From: UBA9339 sp964535195
Lineage (GTDB): Bacteria > Pseudomonadota > Gammaproteobacteria > UBA9339
NCBI GenBank assembly: GCA_964535195.1
Contig: CAZHSI010000004.1
Location: 29,113 to 93,112, forward strand
Length of the DNA: 64,000 nucleotides
Direction of reading: 5' to 3'
Position 1 is the first letter of the stretch. The number at the start of each line of letters is the position of its first letter. The position numbers and the translations under genes were made by a program. The notes under the pieces are model-generated. The model was not told the origin of the DNA. It worked only from the letters and a program-made list of their open reading frames with translations, and ran no database searches. Shown in pieces: positions 1 through 8,763 of the stretch.

Positions 1-53
1 TATAATGTAACTAATTCGTAAAAATTTTAAACTAATATATTAAAGGTGCATTT

Positions 54-242
54 ATGGCTACGAAAACCTCTAAAATTTACTCCTTGCCTGCATTGACTAA
101 AAGCGAGATATCTTTAGTTAATGGAGGTTGTTTATCAACAATTATATACTATTTCCTACAAATAAAGTTTCTAGCTTTCAATAAGGCTGGACAGCTTATA
201 TCCGACATGCAAAAGGAAAGTCAAAAGGGGTGCAATTGTTAA
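54..242 (+). CDS. small peptide with double-glycine-type leader
   Basis: A 62-residue peptide that I do not recognise as a named family. An AAAGGTG ribosome-binding site sits 5 bases before the ATG. The N-terminal part ends in LTKSEISLVNGG (residues 14-25), which fits the L-x-x-x-E-[IV]-x-x-V-x-G-G pattern of double-glycine leaders cleaved by peptidase-containing ABC exporters. Cleavage there would release a 37-residue core starting with Cys, with a hydrophobic first half and a C-terminal Cys-Asn-Cys. No exporter or modification enzyme lies in the window. A TATAAT-like box at bases 1-6 could be its promoter, but the upstream part is cut off. The leader reading is inference from pattern. Confidence 0.6.
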   Translation: MATKTSKIYSLPALTKSEISLVNGGCLSTIIYYFLQIKFLAFNKAGQLISDMQKESQKGCNC

Positions 243-309
243 AAAAGTAAGTACCGCAAATTAAAAACTATTGGTGAGTCTGGTAGCTTAGTCGAAAATA
301 TAGTGTTAT

Positions 310-386
310 TGGCGTGCCCGACAGGATTCGAACCTGTGACCCCCGGCTTAGAAGGCCGGTGCTCTATCCAGCTGAGCTACGGGCAC
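310..386 (-). tRNA. tRNA-Arg (anticodon TCT)
   Basis: The minus strand folds as a complete 77-base cloverleaf: a GTGCCCG/CGGGCAC acceptor stem, anticodon TCT in the GGCCT-TCT-AAGCC region, the GGTTCGAATCC T-arm and an encoded CCA end. It decodes AGA. It stands alone between the small peptide gene and an IS remnant. Confidence 0.95.
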
Positions 387-627
387 AATCATTACAGCAT
401 TGGCTTTTACGTATCTTTTTATTTCGTCTGAATCAAATTGTGAGGGTTTTAGGGAGCTGCGCGCTTTATTTGTCCCTAGTTTACATTCATTAACATAAAC
501 GTACCCACTTTATTGATTCTTTTAGTAATTATCTCTGCATTTTTGTGTTTCAGCAGTGTCTAATATCTTCCTTATAATAATCTACCAACTTATTTAAGTC
601 TAGTCGCTTAATGCATGACAAAAAATT

Positions 628-900
628 TCATATATCTGTCACCAAATAGACTATTGTTACAGGTACCAAGGCTTGTATGCAACTTTTAAAGCTTTTGTAA
701 GCATGGACACTTCCTAACAGCAGCACTCTAATAAAGTCCAAACCATCCCGGAACAAACTAATAGCTTTGCGGCCAAGGTTTTTTATTTTTATTGGTTTAA
801 GCTCATTTCTCCATTCACCAATCCTATGACTCCAACAAAAACCAATTGCAAGTAAAGCTACTAAGTTGTTAACAGACAACCAGAATTTGCCTTGACATGC
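628..900 (-). pseudogene. IS4-like transposase, C-terminal remnant
   Basis: The minus-strand frame reads a stretch typical of the C-terminus of IS4-type DDE transposases: AIGFCWSHRIGEW, then KPIKIKNLGRK, then SLFRDGLDFIRVLLLG. Only about 83 codons remain, the frame has no proper start, and the catalytic core is absent, so this is a degraded insertion sequence. The open frame continues past the apparent TTG start toward position 900, which fits truncation rather than a real N-terminus. I could not see terminal inverted repeats. Family assignment is from memory of the motif. Confidence 0.6.
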
Positions 901-920
901 GTGAGCCCCAGGGTAACAAT
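892..920 (+). promoter_or_regulatory. putative promoter of hcp
   Basis: TTGACA at 892-897 is followed after 17 bases by AACAAT at 915-920 (or TAACAA with 16). Transcription would start near 927, downstream of the alternative upstream start codon at 897 but before the ATG at 954, which supports the shorter Hcp. The -35 lies at the upstream edge of the IS4-like remnant. Confidence 0.4.
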
Positions 921-953
921 TATTTAATCTTAATTAAGACAAGGAGCGTGAAA

Positions 954-2612
954 ATGTATCTAGAAACTCAGCCAATGTTTTGCTATCAATGTGAACAAAC
1001 TGCCAAAGGTAGTGGTTGCACTTTTAAAGGGGTGTGTGGCAAAACTTCAAATGTAGCAACTCTCCAAGATCTATTAATTTATTCTCTTAAAGGGCTGGCT
1101 TACTTGGTAGAACTAACCCAAGAGAATAATATCAAATTTGATAATCTAGAGCAGCTATTTTTTGAAGGGTTGTTTGCTACTGTTACCAATGTGAACTTTT
1201 CAGAAGAAGAAATATCTACATTAATTAAAAAAGTTTGTGCGATTAGAGAAAAATTAAAGCATAAAATGCAACTATCAGGCAGTTTGGTTGCTGAATTACC
1301 CAAGGCTGCAGCGTTTATTTTGCCAAGTACTATTGATGAGATGGTCAGTTTGGGTAGCGCCTTTAAGGTTATTGATAAAATTGAACCTAACCAAGATATT
1401 CAATCGCTCAAAAATACTTTACTTTTTGGTATCAAAGGCATTGCAGCCTATGCTGATCACGCTATGATCTTAGGAAAAAGTGATCCGGCCATTTATAATT
1501 TTTTTATTAAAGCCTTAGCTAGTATGTTGCGTTATAACCTGTCTATTGATGAATGGCTTGGATTGATTATGACGTGTGGCAAAATCAACTTGCGAACGAT
1601 GGAGCTGTTGGATAGTGCCCATACGGAACACTACGGTAAACCTGTACCTACCGAAGTACCTTTAGGCGTAAAAAAAGGTAAAGCCATCTTAATTTCTGGT
1701 CATGATTTGCGAGACTTGGAGATGCTACTAATACAAACGGCCAATAAAGGAATTTATGTCTATACACATGGCGAGATGTTGCCGGCTCATGGTTACCCCA
1801 AGCTTAAAAAATACCCCCATTTCTATGGGCATTATGGTACTGCTTGGCAGAATCAACATAAAGAATTTGCTGAGTTTCCTGGTGCTATACTTATGACCAC
1901 CAACTGTATTCAAGAACCACAGGCTTCCTATAAAGATCGTATCTTTACTACTGGTTTGGTTGCTTGGTTAGGTATAAAGCATATTGGTCAAGATAAAGAC
2001 TTTTCGACAGTAGTTAAAAAATCATTAGAACTGCCTGGTTTTATCGAAGAATTTAATAAGGGATCAGTAATGGTAGGATTTTCTCACCATACGGTACTTG
2101 GCATTGCTAGTAAAGTAATAGCTTTAGTAAAACAACGCAAAATTAGACACTTTTTTCTCGTGGGAGGGTGTGATGGTGCCAAACCAGGAAGGAGTTACTA
2201 TACTGAATTTGTAGAGAAAGTGCCTAAGGATTGTATAGTTTTGACCTTGGCTTGTGGTAAATTTAGGTTTTTTGATAAGAAGCTTGGCGATATCGAAGGT
2301 ATCCCGCGTTTATTAGATATGGGGCAATGTAATGATGCGTATTCGGCAATTAAAATTGCTGTCGCGTTAGCTGATGCTTTTCATTGTAGTGTTAACAAGC
2401 TGCCATTATCCCTTGTTTTGTCATGGTATGAACAAAAAGCAGTGGCTATATTATTAACCCTATTATTTTTGGGAATAAAGAATATTAGACTTGGGCCATC
2501 TATACCAGCATTTATTACTCCTAATATATTAAAGGTTTTGGTCGAAAAATTTAATATTCAACCAATAACCACTCCTGATAAAGATTTGGCGGCTATTTTA
2601 TTGGGAAATTAA
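954..2612 (+). CDS. hcp: hydroxylamine reductase / hybrid-cluster protein (class I type)
   Basis: 552-residue Hcp. Hybrid-cluster proteins reduce hydroxylamine and act in NO/nitrosative stress, in the cytoplasm. Near the N-terminus C10, C13, C22 and C28 give the spacing C-x2-C-x8-C-x5-C, typical of class I proteins from anaerobes; the E. coli type has C-x2-C-x11-C-x6-C. Hybrid-cluster ligand motifs are all visible: AHTEHYG, SGHDLRDLE, TTNCIQ, GGCDGAKPGRSYY, LACGKFRF and MGQCNDAYSA. The reading frame also opens at 897, but AAGGAG at 941-946 just before the ATG at 954 and the conserved start near MFCYQC favour 954. No reductase partner (hcr) lies beside it. Likely acquired by transfer (inference). 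Confidence 0.92.
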   Translation: MYLETQPMFCYQCEQTAKGSGCTFKGVCGKTSNVATLQDLLIYSLKGLAYLVELTQENNIKFDNLEQLFFEGLFATVTNVNFSEEEISTLIKKVCAIREKLKHKMQLSGSLVAELPKAAAFILPSTIDEMVSLGSAFKVIDKIEPNQDIQSLKNTLLFGIKGIAAYADHAMILGKSDPAIYNFFIKALASMLRYNLSIDEWLGLIMTCGKINLRTMELLDSAHTEHYGKPVPTEVPLGVKKGKAILISGHDLRDLEMLLIQTANKGIYVYTHGEMLPAHGYPKLKKYPHFYGHYGTAWQNQHKEFAEFPGAILMTTNCIQEPQASYKDRIFTTGLVAWLGIKHIGQDKDFSTVVKKSLELPGFIEEFNKGSVMVGFSHHTVLGIASKVIALVKQRKIRHFFLVGGCDGAKPGRSYYTEFVEKVPKDCIVLTLACGKFRFFDKKLGDIEGIPRLLDMGQCNDAYSAIKIAVALADAFHCSVNKLPLSLVLSWYEQKAVAILLTLLFLGIKNIRLGPSIPAFITPNILKVLVEKFNIQPITTPDKDLAAILLGN

Positions 2613-2629
2613 TCTTTCTGCGATTTTAC

Positions 2630-2706
2630 TGGTGGGCCCACTAGGACTTGAACCTAGGACCAATGGATTATGAGTCCACTGCTCTAACCAACTGAGCTAT
2701 GAGCCC
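2630..2706 (-). tRNA. tRNA with CAT anticodon, probably tRNA-Ile2 (lysidine type)
   Basis: A complete 77-base cloverleaf on the minus strand with encoded CCA, acceptor GGGCTCA/TGGGCCC and anticodon CAT. It lacks the initiator features. The stretch TTGGTCCTAGGTTCAAGTCC resembles the E. coli tRNA-Ile(CAU) more than elongator tRNA-Met, so I favour Ile2, whose C34 would be modified by TilS. Elongator Met is the alternative. Confidence 0.9.
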
Positions 2707-2921
2707 GACCTTGTTTGACGAGTGTTCCGCGATAGTTCCCATTTTATAATAGCTTGGGACACCTTGTCGGAAGCCATGTATGCTACATGATTATTCTCAA
2801 ATATACAAAGCATTATGTTATTTGTCCATAATTTTTATAATGAGTTATTGATGTAAAAATTTCGATCTAATCTTACAGTCTCCCGTTTTTAGTTAGTACC
2901 TGTTCCTGTTGGATTAATTAG

Positions 2922-5159
2922 TTAATCAACAAAGCTTTGTAATTTCTCCGATCTACTTGGATGACGTAACTTTCTTAGTGCTTTGGCTTCAATTTGTCGA
3001 ATACGTTCGCGGGTAACGTCAAATTGTTTGCCAACCTCTTCTAAGGTATGGTCGGTGTTCATATTTATACCAAAACGCATTCGTAGCACCTTCGCTTCAC
3101 GTGGGGTAAGTGAGGATAATACATCATGTGTTGCCTCACGTAACCCATAATGGGTGGCAGAATCCAAGGGGGAGAGGGTGCTTGAATCCTCAATAAAGTC
3201 CCCTAAGTGTGAATCTTCTTCATCGCCAATGGGGGTTTCCATAGAGATCGGCTCTTTGGCAATTTTTAATACCTTACGTACTTTATCCTCATGCATTTGC
3301 ATGTGAACACTAAGTTCTTCTGGGGTTGGTTCAATACCAGTTTCTTGAATAATTTGTCGTGTAATTCGATTTAGCTTATTAATCGTTTCAATCATGTGTA
3401 CTGGGATACGAATAGTCCGCGCTTGGTCGGCGATTGAGCGCGTGATGGCTTGGCGAATCCACCAAGTAGCATAAGTGGAAAATTTATAACCACGGCGGTA
3501 CTCAAATTTATCTACGGCCTTCATTAAGCCAATATTTCCCTCTTGAATTAGGTCAAGAAATTGTAGGCCACGATTGGTGTATTTTTTGGCAATTGAAATA
3601 ACTAAGCGTAAGTTAGCCTCAATCATCTCTTTTTTAGCTTTACGTGCTTTAGTTTCACCCACGGTAATTTGGTGATTAATGTCTTTTATTTTAGTGATAC
3701 TTAAACCGATATCTTGTTCTATGGTCTGTAACTTCTTCTGTTCGCGTTGGATATCGCTAGTGTATTGCAAGAGCTCGGTAGCGTGGTTTTTGTTAGCAGC
3801 GATAAGTTTATTGACCCAGGTTAGGTCAACTTCATGGTGAGGAAAAGAGCTGATGAATATTTTACGCGGGACTTTTGCTTTTTTGACACATAAGTCCATG
3901 ATGGTATGTTCTATTAGTCGGATATGTTCAAAGACTTTTTTTACTTTATTAGTTTGTTTATGAAACTCTTTCGGTGTTAGTTTAAATTGCGTAAAATCAG
4001 CTACCAATTGTTTTAAGATTTTAGTAGTGTCCTTATGGGTTTTGCCGTGTTTTTCTCGGGATTTTAAATATTGCTGATATAGTTTTTGTAATTTTGTGAA
4101 CCTTTTTTTTGCAATCACGGGGTCGGGGCCAGATTCGAATAAATCTAGGTCGTCATCGCCAGCTTCATCGCCAGCTTCAGAATCACTGTCAGCGTCACTG
4201 GAATCTTCATCGCTAGCTAATTCATCTTTATCTTCATCATCTTCTTCATCATCATCAGTTTTTTTATTACTAGATTTTGTGATTAACTCTTCCTCATAGT
4301 TATCAACCTCTTCCTCGATAGCTTTGACTACAGTAGCTATTTTTTTAGGATCCACAGGTTGGGTATGCCACTCTTCGATATCATAAAATCCTGATATTAT
4401 ATCTTGAAGACGTTTGTCAGTAGTTTCGGTTTTAGCATATTCATTTAAGATGGATTCAACAATACCAGGAAAGTGGGCGATAGCTGACAAGATGTTTTTT
4501 GAACCCTCTTCAATTCTTTTGGCAATAGCAATTTCACCGCCACGAGTTAATAATTCTACTGTGCCCATTTCTCGCATATACATTCTTACGGGATCGTTAG
4601 TACGACCAGTCTCATCTTCAATGGAGGTTACTGTGGTTGTGTGTTCTTCTTCAATAGTGGTGGTTTCGCTAAATGTTGAGGTGGTTGCGGCCTCGTGTCC
4701 TGGATTTTCGTCATAAATTGGGATACCAACATCTTCATTGATCATGCCGATGATGTCTTCTATTTGATCTGGGTCAACTATTTCTGGTGGTAGGTGATCG
4801 TTAATTTCTGTAAAAGTTAAATAACCTTGATCTTTGCCTTTGGCTATTAGATTTTTTAGCTCTTCTTGTTGTTTATTTGAGATGTTATCTTTGGCTTTAG
4901 GAGTCGTGGTTGTGGCTCTACTAGATATTTCAACAGGCTCTTGCACTGTTTTGGTTTTTATCACTTTGGATTTTTCGAGCTTAACTTTTTTACTACTGGC
5001 TTTCTCAGTTGAGATCTTTTTCGGTGATATCTTTTGGGCGAATAGTTTTTCTTTTTTGGGTTTGGTTACTCTGGTAACTTTTTTAGTTTTTAATTTTGCC
5101 ACCAATTGCTTTTTGGGTTTAGCTGTTTTTGTTAAGTGTTTTAGTTTTTTCTTTTGCAT
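2922..5159 (-). CDS. rpoD: RNA polymerase sigma factor RpoD (sigma-70) with long N-terminal extension
   Basis: The primary sigma factor, about 745 residues against 613 in E. coli. Residues 1 to about 90 are a Lys/Thr/Ser-rich extension not seen in E. coli. Region 1.1 follows (about 95-155). The nonconserved region carries a strongly acidic Asp/Glu/Ser stretch at about 296-340. Regions 2 (from about 513, with DLIQEGNIGLMKAVDKFEY and the FSTYATWWIRQAI core) and 4 (about 683-735, with VTRERIRQIEAKALRKLRH) are intact. I chose the ATG at 5159, 10 bases after the dnaG stop; an in-frame TTG at 5189 would overlap dnaG. Last gene of the rpsU-yqeY-dnaG-rpoD operon. Confidence 0.97.
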   Translation of the reverse strand: MQKKKLKHLTKTAKPKKQLVAKLKTKKVTRVTKPKKEKLFAQKISPKKISTEKASSKKVKLEKSKVIKTKTVQEPVEISSRATTTTPKAKDNISNKQQEELKNLIAKGKDQGYLTFTEINDHLPPEIVDPDQIEDIIGMINEDVGIPIYDENPGHEAATTSTFSETTTIEEEHTTTVTSIEDETGRTNDPVRMYMREMGTVELLTRGGEIAIAKRIEEGSKNILSAIAHFPGIVESILNEYAKTETTDKRLQDIISGFYDIEEWHTQPVDPKKIATVVKAIEEEVDNYEEELITKSSNKKTDDDEEDDEDKDELASDEDSSDADSDSEAGDEAGDDDLDLFESGPDPVIAKKRFTKLQKLYQQYLKSREKHGKTHKDTTKILKQLVADFTQFKLTPKEFHKQTNKVKKVFEHIRLIEHTIMDLCVKKAKVPRKIFISSFPHHEVDLTWVNKLIAANKNHATELLQYTSDIQREQKKLQTIEQDIGLSITKIKDINHQITVGETKARKAKKEMIEANLRLVISIAKKYTNRGLQFLDLIQEGNIGLMKAVDKFEYRRGYKFSTYATWWIRQAITRSIADQARTIRIPVHMIETINKLNRITRQIIQETGIEPTPEELSVHMQMHEDKVRKVLKIAKEPISMETPIGDEEDSHLGDFIEDSSTLSPLDSATHYGLREATHDVLSSLTPREAKVLRMRFGINMNTDHTLEEVGKQFDVTRERIRQIEAKALRKLRHPSRSEKLQSFVD

Positions 5160-5169
5160 ATGTAGTGAC

Positions 5170-6933
5170 CTATTTTTTTGATGTCTCAATTAAATGTTGT
5201 AGTTGTTTGCGTTCTTCAGAATTTAACTTTTCTCTAGCTGCTTTTGCTAAAAGTAGTTGAATCGTTTCCTCTCTTTCAAGTTGTCTTAATGACTGTATAA
5301 TATCAATAAGTTCATTTTTCAAGTTCTCTTTTGGAATAATTGGCTCTTTACAGGCTAATTTATTTAAAATAGACAATTCTTCACGGTCTCGCCAATGTTC
5401 AAGTATTCCTCCCATTGAGATATTTCGTTGATTTTTCAACAAGATAACCAGTTCGAGGAGTATGGCAATACCATTTAAGCTGACTTTTCTTAGATCATCG
5501 ACTTTTTCGATATGGTATATAAGCTCTGGATGGTGTAATAAGATGCTAATCGTATTTTGAATAATAGCTGGTAACTTGGTTGTATCGGTTGAGACTATTG
5601 GTTGGGTTTCTTCTTTTGTTTGGTTTTGTGCTACAGATCGGTTTTCATCCCAATTGTGATTAATACGCTGATTTTTTAGTTCTTCAACGTTGATATTAGC
5701 CAGTTCTGCTATTTTACTTGTTAGTAATTGATGGAAAATTCCTTGGGGCATTTTTTTTAGTAACTCTCCGCAAGTTTTTACAAACTTAGCTTTGCCGTCA
5801 ATGGTATTTATATTAGTATTGTACGTTAAATGGTTAATGAAAAAGTCGGATAGGGGCGTGGCGTGTGCAAGCCTTTTGATGAAATTTTCTTTGGCTTCTT
5901 TTCTTATTAGGCTGTCAGGGTCGTGGCCTTCTGGCAAGAATAAGAATTTTATTTGAATACCATCTCGCATTAACGGGAGGGAGTTTTCCAGAGCTCGCCA
6001 TGCTGCTTTACGTCCCGCCTCGTCACCATCAAAACAAAATATTATTTCTGTGGCATTGCGTAAGAGTAATTGTACTTGTTTGGTTGAGATTGCTGTGCCA
6101 AGAGTTGCTACGGCATTATTAACATGAAATTGTGCAAGAGATATAACGTCCAAGTAACCCTCAACAACGATGATCGATTTTAAGTTACGTTCAGTTTTTT
6201 TAGTTTCAAATAAGCCATATAGTTCTTCCCCTTTGTGAAAAATCTGGGTTTCTGGGGAATTTAAATATTTTGCAGGATCGTTATCAATAGCGCGTCCACC
6301 AAAGCCAATAATGTGACCACGGATGTCGTGAATAGGAAACATAATGCGATCACGAAAACGGGAATAGATTTTGTTATCCTTAGCAACTAAAATTCCTGCG
6401 GCTACCATTTGTTGTTTAGTAAGGGACGATGTGCCATAAATTGAGCGTAGATTTTCCCAATCGTTGGTAGCATAGCCTACCTTAAATTTCTTGCAAATCT
6501 CGCCAGTTAATCCTCTCGATTTTAGATAGTTTATGGCGCGCGGCGAACGTGATAGTTGGTGTGCAAAAAAAATCGCTGTTTTTTCAGTTACTTGGTAAAG
6601 CTCAGTGTAACGAGTTTGATTGTTGTAGCCACTGGTTTTAGGAATAGTCAAGCCGGCTTGGTTGGCTAGATTTTCTACTGCCTCGATAAAACTTAAGCGT
6701 TCAAACTGCATAATAAAGCTGATCGCACTGCCATGAGCATTACAGCCGAAACAATGAAAAAATTGTTTATTTTGGCTAACAGTAAAAGATGGGGTTTTCT
6801 CGGTATGGAAAGGGCAAAGACCCACAAAGTTACTGCCCATACGGCGTAATTTGATACGTGAGCCAACAATGTCGACGATATCAACTCTTGATAACAGATC
6901 ATCAATAAAGTTTTGTGGAATGATTTTTGACAT
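5170..6933 (-). CDS. dnaG: DNA primase
   Basis: 587 residues, usual length. It makes RNA primers at the replication fork with DnaB. The zinc-binding domain has C40, H43, C61 and C64 (CPFH ... CFGC), followed by the catalytic core with the TOPRIM motif IVVEGYLDVISLAQ and the acidic FCFDGDEAGRKA (about residues 255-305). The C-terminal third is the helicase-interacting domain and is the least conserved part. It lies between yqeY and rpoD, with only about 10 bases to the rpoD start, consistent with translation from one operon mRNA. Confidence 0.97.
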   Translation of the reverse strand: MSKIIPQNFIDDLLSRVDIVDIVGSRIKLRRMGSNFVGLCPFHTEKTPSFTVSQNKQFFHCFGCNAHGSAISFIMQFERLSFIEAVENLANQAGLTIPKTSGYNNQTRYTELYQVTEKTAIFFAHQLSRSPRAINYLKSRGLTGEICKKFKVGYATNDWENLRSIYGTSSLTKQQMVAAGILVAKDNKIYSRFRDRIMFPIHDIRGHIIGFGGRAIDNDPAKYLNSPETQIFHKGEELYGLFETKKTERNLKSIIVVEGYLDVISLAQFHVNNAVATLGTAISTKQVQLLLRNATEIIFCFDGDEAGRKAAWRALENSLPLMRDGIQIKFLFLPEGHDPDSLIRKEAKENFIKRLAHATPLSDFFINHLTYNTNINTIDGKAKFVKTCGELLKKMPQGIFHQLLTSKIAELANINVEELKNQRINHNWDENRSVAQNQTKEETQPIVSTDTTKLPAIIQNTISILLHHPELIYHIEKVDDLRKVSLNGIAILLELVILLKNQRNISMGGILEHWRDREELSILNKLACKEPIIPKENLKNELIDIIQSLRQLEREETIQLLLAKAAREKLNSEERKQLQHLIETSKK

Positions 6934-6959
6934 GAAAAACTAGTTGGCGGTTGCCGAGG

Positions 6960-7418
6960 TTACTTTTGCTGTTCCAACATTCCTTTAATCATAGCGCTAA
7001 TTTTGCTCATATCGGCTCTTCCTTGGGTTTTGTTTTTTATTTCTGCCATAACCTTCCCCATGTCTTTGATAGACGTGGCGCCCGTTTTTGTGACTGCTTC
7101 CTTAACAATATTTTCAACTTCAATCTCGGTTAAGGCTTGCGGCATGTATTTTTTTAATACGACAATTTCCGCAAGCTCTTTATCGGCCAAATCTTGACGG
7201 TTACCTTTTTGATATTGCTCGATGGAGTCGTTACGTTGCCTGATCATTTTATCGATAGTGGCAATAATTTGGTTATCGTCTAGCGTGATACGTTCATCAA
7301 CTTCGCGCTGTTTAATTGCTGCAAGTAACAAGCGGATAGTGCCAAGAAGTTCCCCGTTGCGTGCCCGCATAGCATTTTTCATGTCTTCTTGGATTTTTTG
7401 AAATAAAGGGCTAGCCAC
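6960..7418 (-). CDS. yqeY: GatB/YqeY domain protein
   Basis: 152-residue YqeY family protein, related to the tRNA-binding tail domain of GatB; its exact role is unknown. Recognisable stretches are KNAMRARN, LGTIRLLLAAIKQREVDER and TGATSIKDMGKVMAEIKNKTQGRADMSKIS. The start is GTG at 7418, 6 bases after the rpsU stop, which indicates cotranslation in the rpsU operon. This position between rpsU and dnaG is common in gammaproteobacteria outside the enterics. Confidence 0.93.
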   Translation of the reverse strand: MASPLFQKIQEDMKNAMRARNGELLGTIRLLLAAIKQREVDERITLDDNQIIATIDKMIRQRNDSIEQYQKGNRQDLADKELAEIVVLKKYMPQALTEIEVENIVKEAVTKTGATSIKDMGKVMAEIKNKTQGRADMSKISAMIKGMLEQQK

Positions 7419-7424
7419 GATGAT

Positions 7425-7691
7425 CTATTCCTTGGTTTTACTTCTTGTGCTTCTTGTGCTTTTTGTACTTTTTGTGCTTTTTATGCTTCTTGGGCTTTGT
7501 GCGCTAGGATTAATACGCTTTTGCTGGCGTTTAATGGCGGCGGAACGCTTACGTTTACGTTTGGTAGTAGGTTTTTCGTAAAATTCAATTTGGCGTAGCT
7601 TACCAGGTATTCCTGCTTTTTCGCAGGCTCGTTTAAAACGACGCATAGCGCCATCGAAAGATTCATGTTCTTTAATTTTTATAGTTGGCAT
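7425..7691 (-). CDS. rpsU: 30S ribosomal protein S21 with repetitive C-terminal extension
   Basis: The first about 62 residues are a normal S21 (IKEHESFDGAMRRFKRACEKAG, then the Arg/Lys-rich KRKRKRSAAIKRQQKR). The protein then continues to 88 residues; S21 is usually about 71. The extra tail is built from short Ser-Thr-Lys/Arg units (KSTKSTKSTRSTRSK) encoded by a 9-base-period imperfect repeat at about 7433-7490. The tail is in frame and basic, so it could add RNA contacts, but it may be recent slippage. First gene of the macromolecular synthesis operon; tsaD diverges from it 70 bases away. Confidence 0.95.
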   Translation of the reverse strand: MPTIKIKEHESFDGAMRRFKRACEKAGIPGKLRQIEFYEKPTTKRKRKRSAAIKRQQKRINPSAQSPRSIKSTKSTKSTRSTRSKTKE

Positions 7692-7761
7692 AGATTAAAA
7701 CACCCCTTTATATTAATATGGTCGTGGATTGTACTGATTAATTTGAGGCAATGCAATCATA

Positions 7762-8763
7762 ATGATAATTTTAGGTATTGAAACTTCTTGCGATGAAACT
7801 GGAGTCGCCATTTACGATGAGCGACGCGGTTTGTTAGCGCATAAATTACACAGCCAGATTGCCCTTCATGCTGAGTTTGGCGGGGTTGTGCCTGAACTCG
7901 CGTCACGCGATCATATACGTAAACTTTTACCGTTAGTACAAGAGCTACTTCTAGCGGCCAAGGTTACTTTACAAGATTTAGATGCTATTGCTTATACAGC
8001 TGGACCTGGCCTTGTTGGCGCTTTACTAGTTGGGGCAGCTTTTGCAAAAAGTATGAGCTTAGTGTTGAAGGTACCGGCAATACCTGTTCACCACTTGGAG
8101 GCTCATATTCTTGCACCATTTTTAGAATCAAGTTGTTGTGACTTTCCTTTTTTAGCGCTCCTAGTTTCTGGTGGGCATACTGAAATTATTGAAGCAACAG
8201 CTTTGGGTGATTATAAAATCTTAGGTGAAACCTTAGACGATGCAGTGGGTGAAGCTTTTGATAAAGTGGCAAAGATTTTGGGATTGCCATACCCGGGGGG
8301 GCCAGAGCTTGCAAAACTTGCTACAAGAGGAAGTCGTGGCAGATTCTCTTTTCCGCGGCCAATGATGAAGCGGGGGTTGAATTTTAGTTTTAGCGGTTTA
8401 AAGACTTGTGCTCTTGAACATTTTAGAAAGTTTGGCAGTGATGAGCAAACCAAAGCTGATATTGCGTTAGCTTTTCAAGATGCTGCTATAGATTCCCTGG
8501 TGATTAAATGTCATCGTGCAATAAAAGAGCATAAATTTTCCCAGTTGGTTGTAGCTGGCGGTGTTAGCGCTAATACTAGACTTCGTGAGGAGTTAAATAT
8601 TATGGCAAAAAAGGAAAGAGTAGAGGTTTACTATCCACGGTTAGAATTTTGTACCGATAATGGCGCTATGATTGCTTATGCTGGGATGCGCTATTTAAGG
8701 TTAGGAAAGAAAACCGATATGGAAATAAAGGCTTACTCACGTCCAGTTGGCTTTACAATTTGA
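7762..8763 (+). CDS. tsaD: tRNA N6-adenosine threonylcarbamoyltransferase subunit TsaD
   Basis: 333 residues, Kae1/YgjD family. It transfers the threonylcarbamoyl group from threonylcarbamoyl-AMP to A37 of ANN-decoding tRNAs, together with TsaB and TsaE (tsaE is at 12.7 kb). Visible are the N-terminal GIETSCDETGVA, the metal-binding HHLEAHILAP, SGGHTEI, the PGGPELAKLA loop and the C-terminal CTDNGAMIAYAG. Divergent from rpsU, the classical arrangement. Its last 11 bases overlap the end of plsY on the other strand. Confidence 0.97.
   Translation: MIILGIETSCDETGVAIYDERRGLLAHKLHSQIALHAEFGGVVPELASRDHIRKLLPLVQELLLAAKVTLQDLDAIAYTAGPGLVGALLVGAAFAKSMSLVLKVPAIPVHHLEAHILAPFLESSCCDFPFLALLVSGGHTEIIEATALGDYKILGETLDDAVGEAFDKVAKILGLPYPGGPELAKLATRGSRGRFSFPRPMMKRGLNFSFSGLKTCALEHFRKFGSDEQTKADIALAFQDAAIDSLVIKCHRAIKEHKFSQLVVAGGVSANTRLREELNIMAKKERVEVYYPRLEFCTDNGAMIAYAGMRYLRLGKKTDMEIKAYSRPVGFTI

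Noticed and set aside
897..953. Upstream start giving a 571-residue Hcp
   Set aside because: The extra 19 residues lie on top of the putative promoter and are not family-like; AAGGAG precedes the ATG at 954.
4096..4299. Plus-strand frame very rich in serine
   Set aside because: It is the mirror of the Asp/Glu codons of the acidic segment of RpoD; no start context.
7425..7500. Frameshifted end of rpsU
   Set aside because: The tail is in frame, repetitive and basic throughout, which fits repeat expansion better than read-through of a shifted frame.
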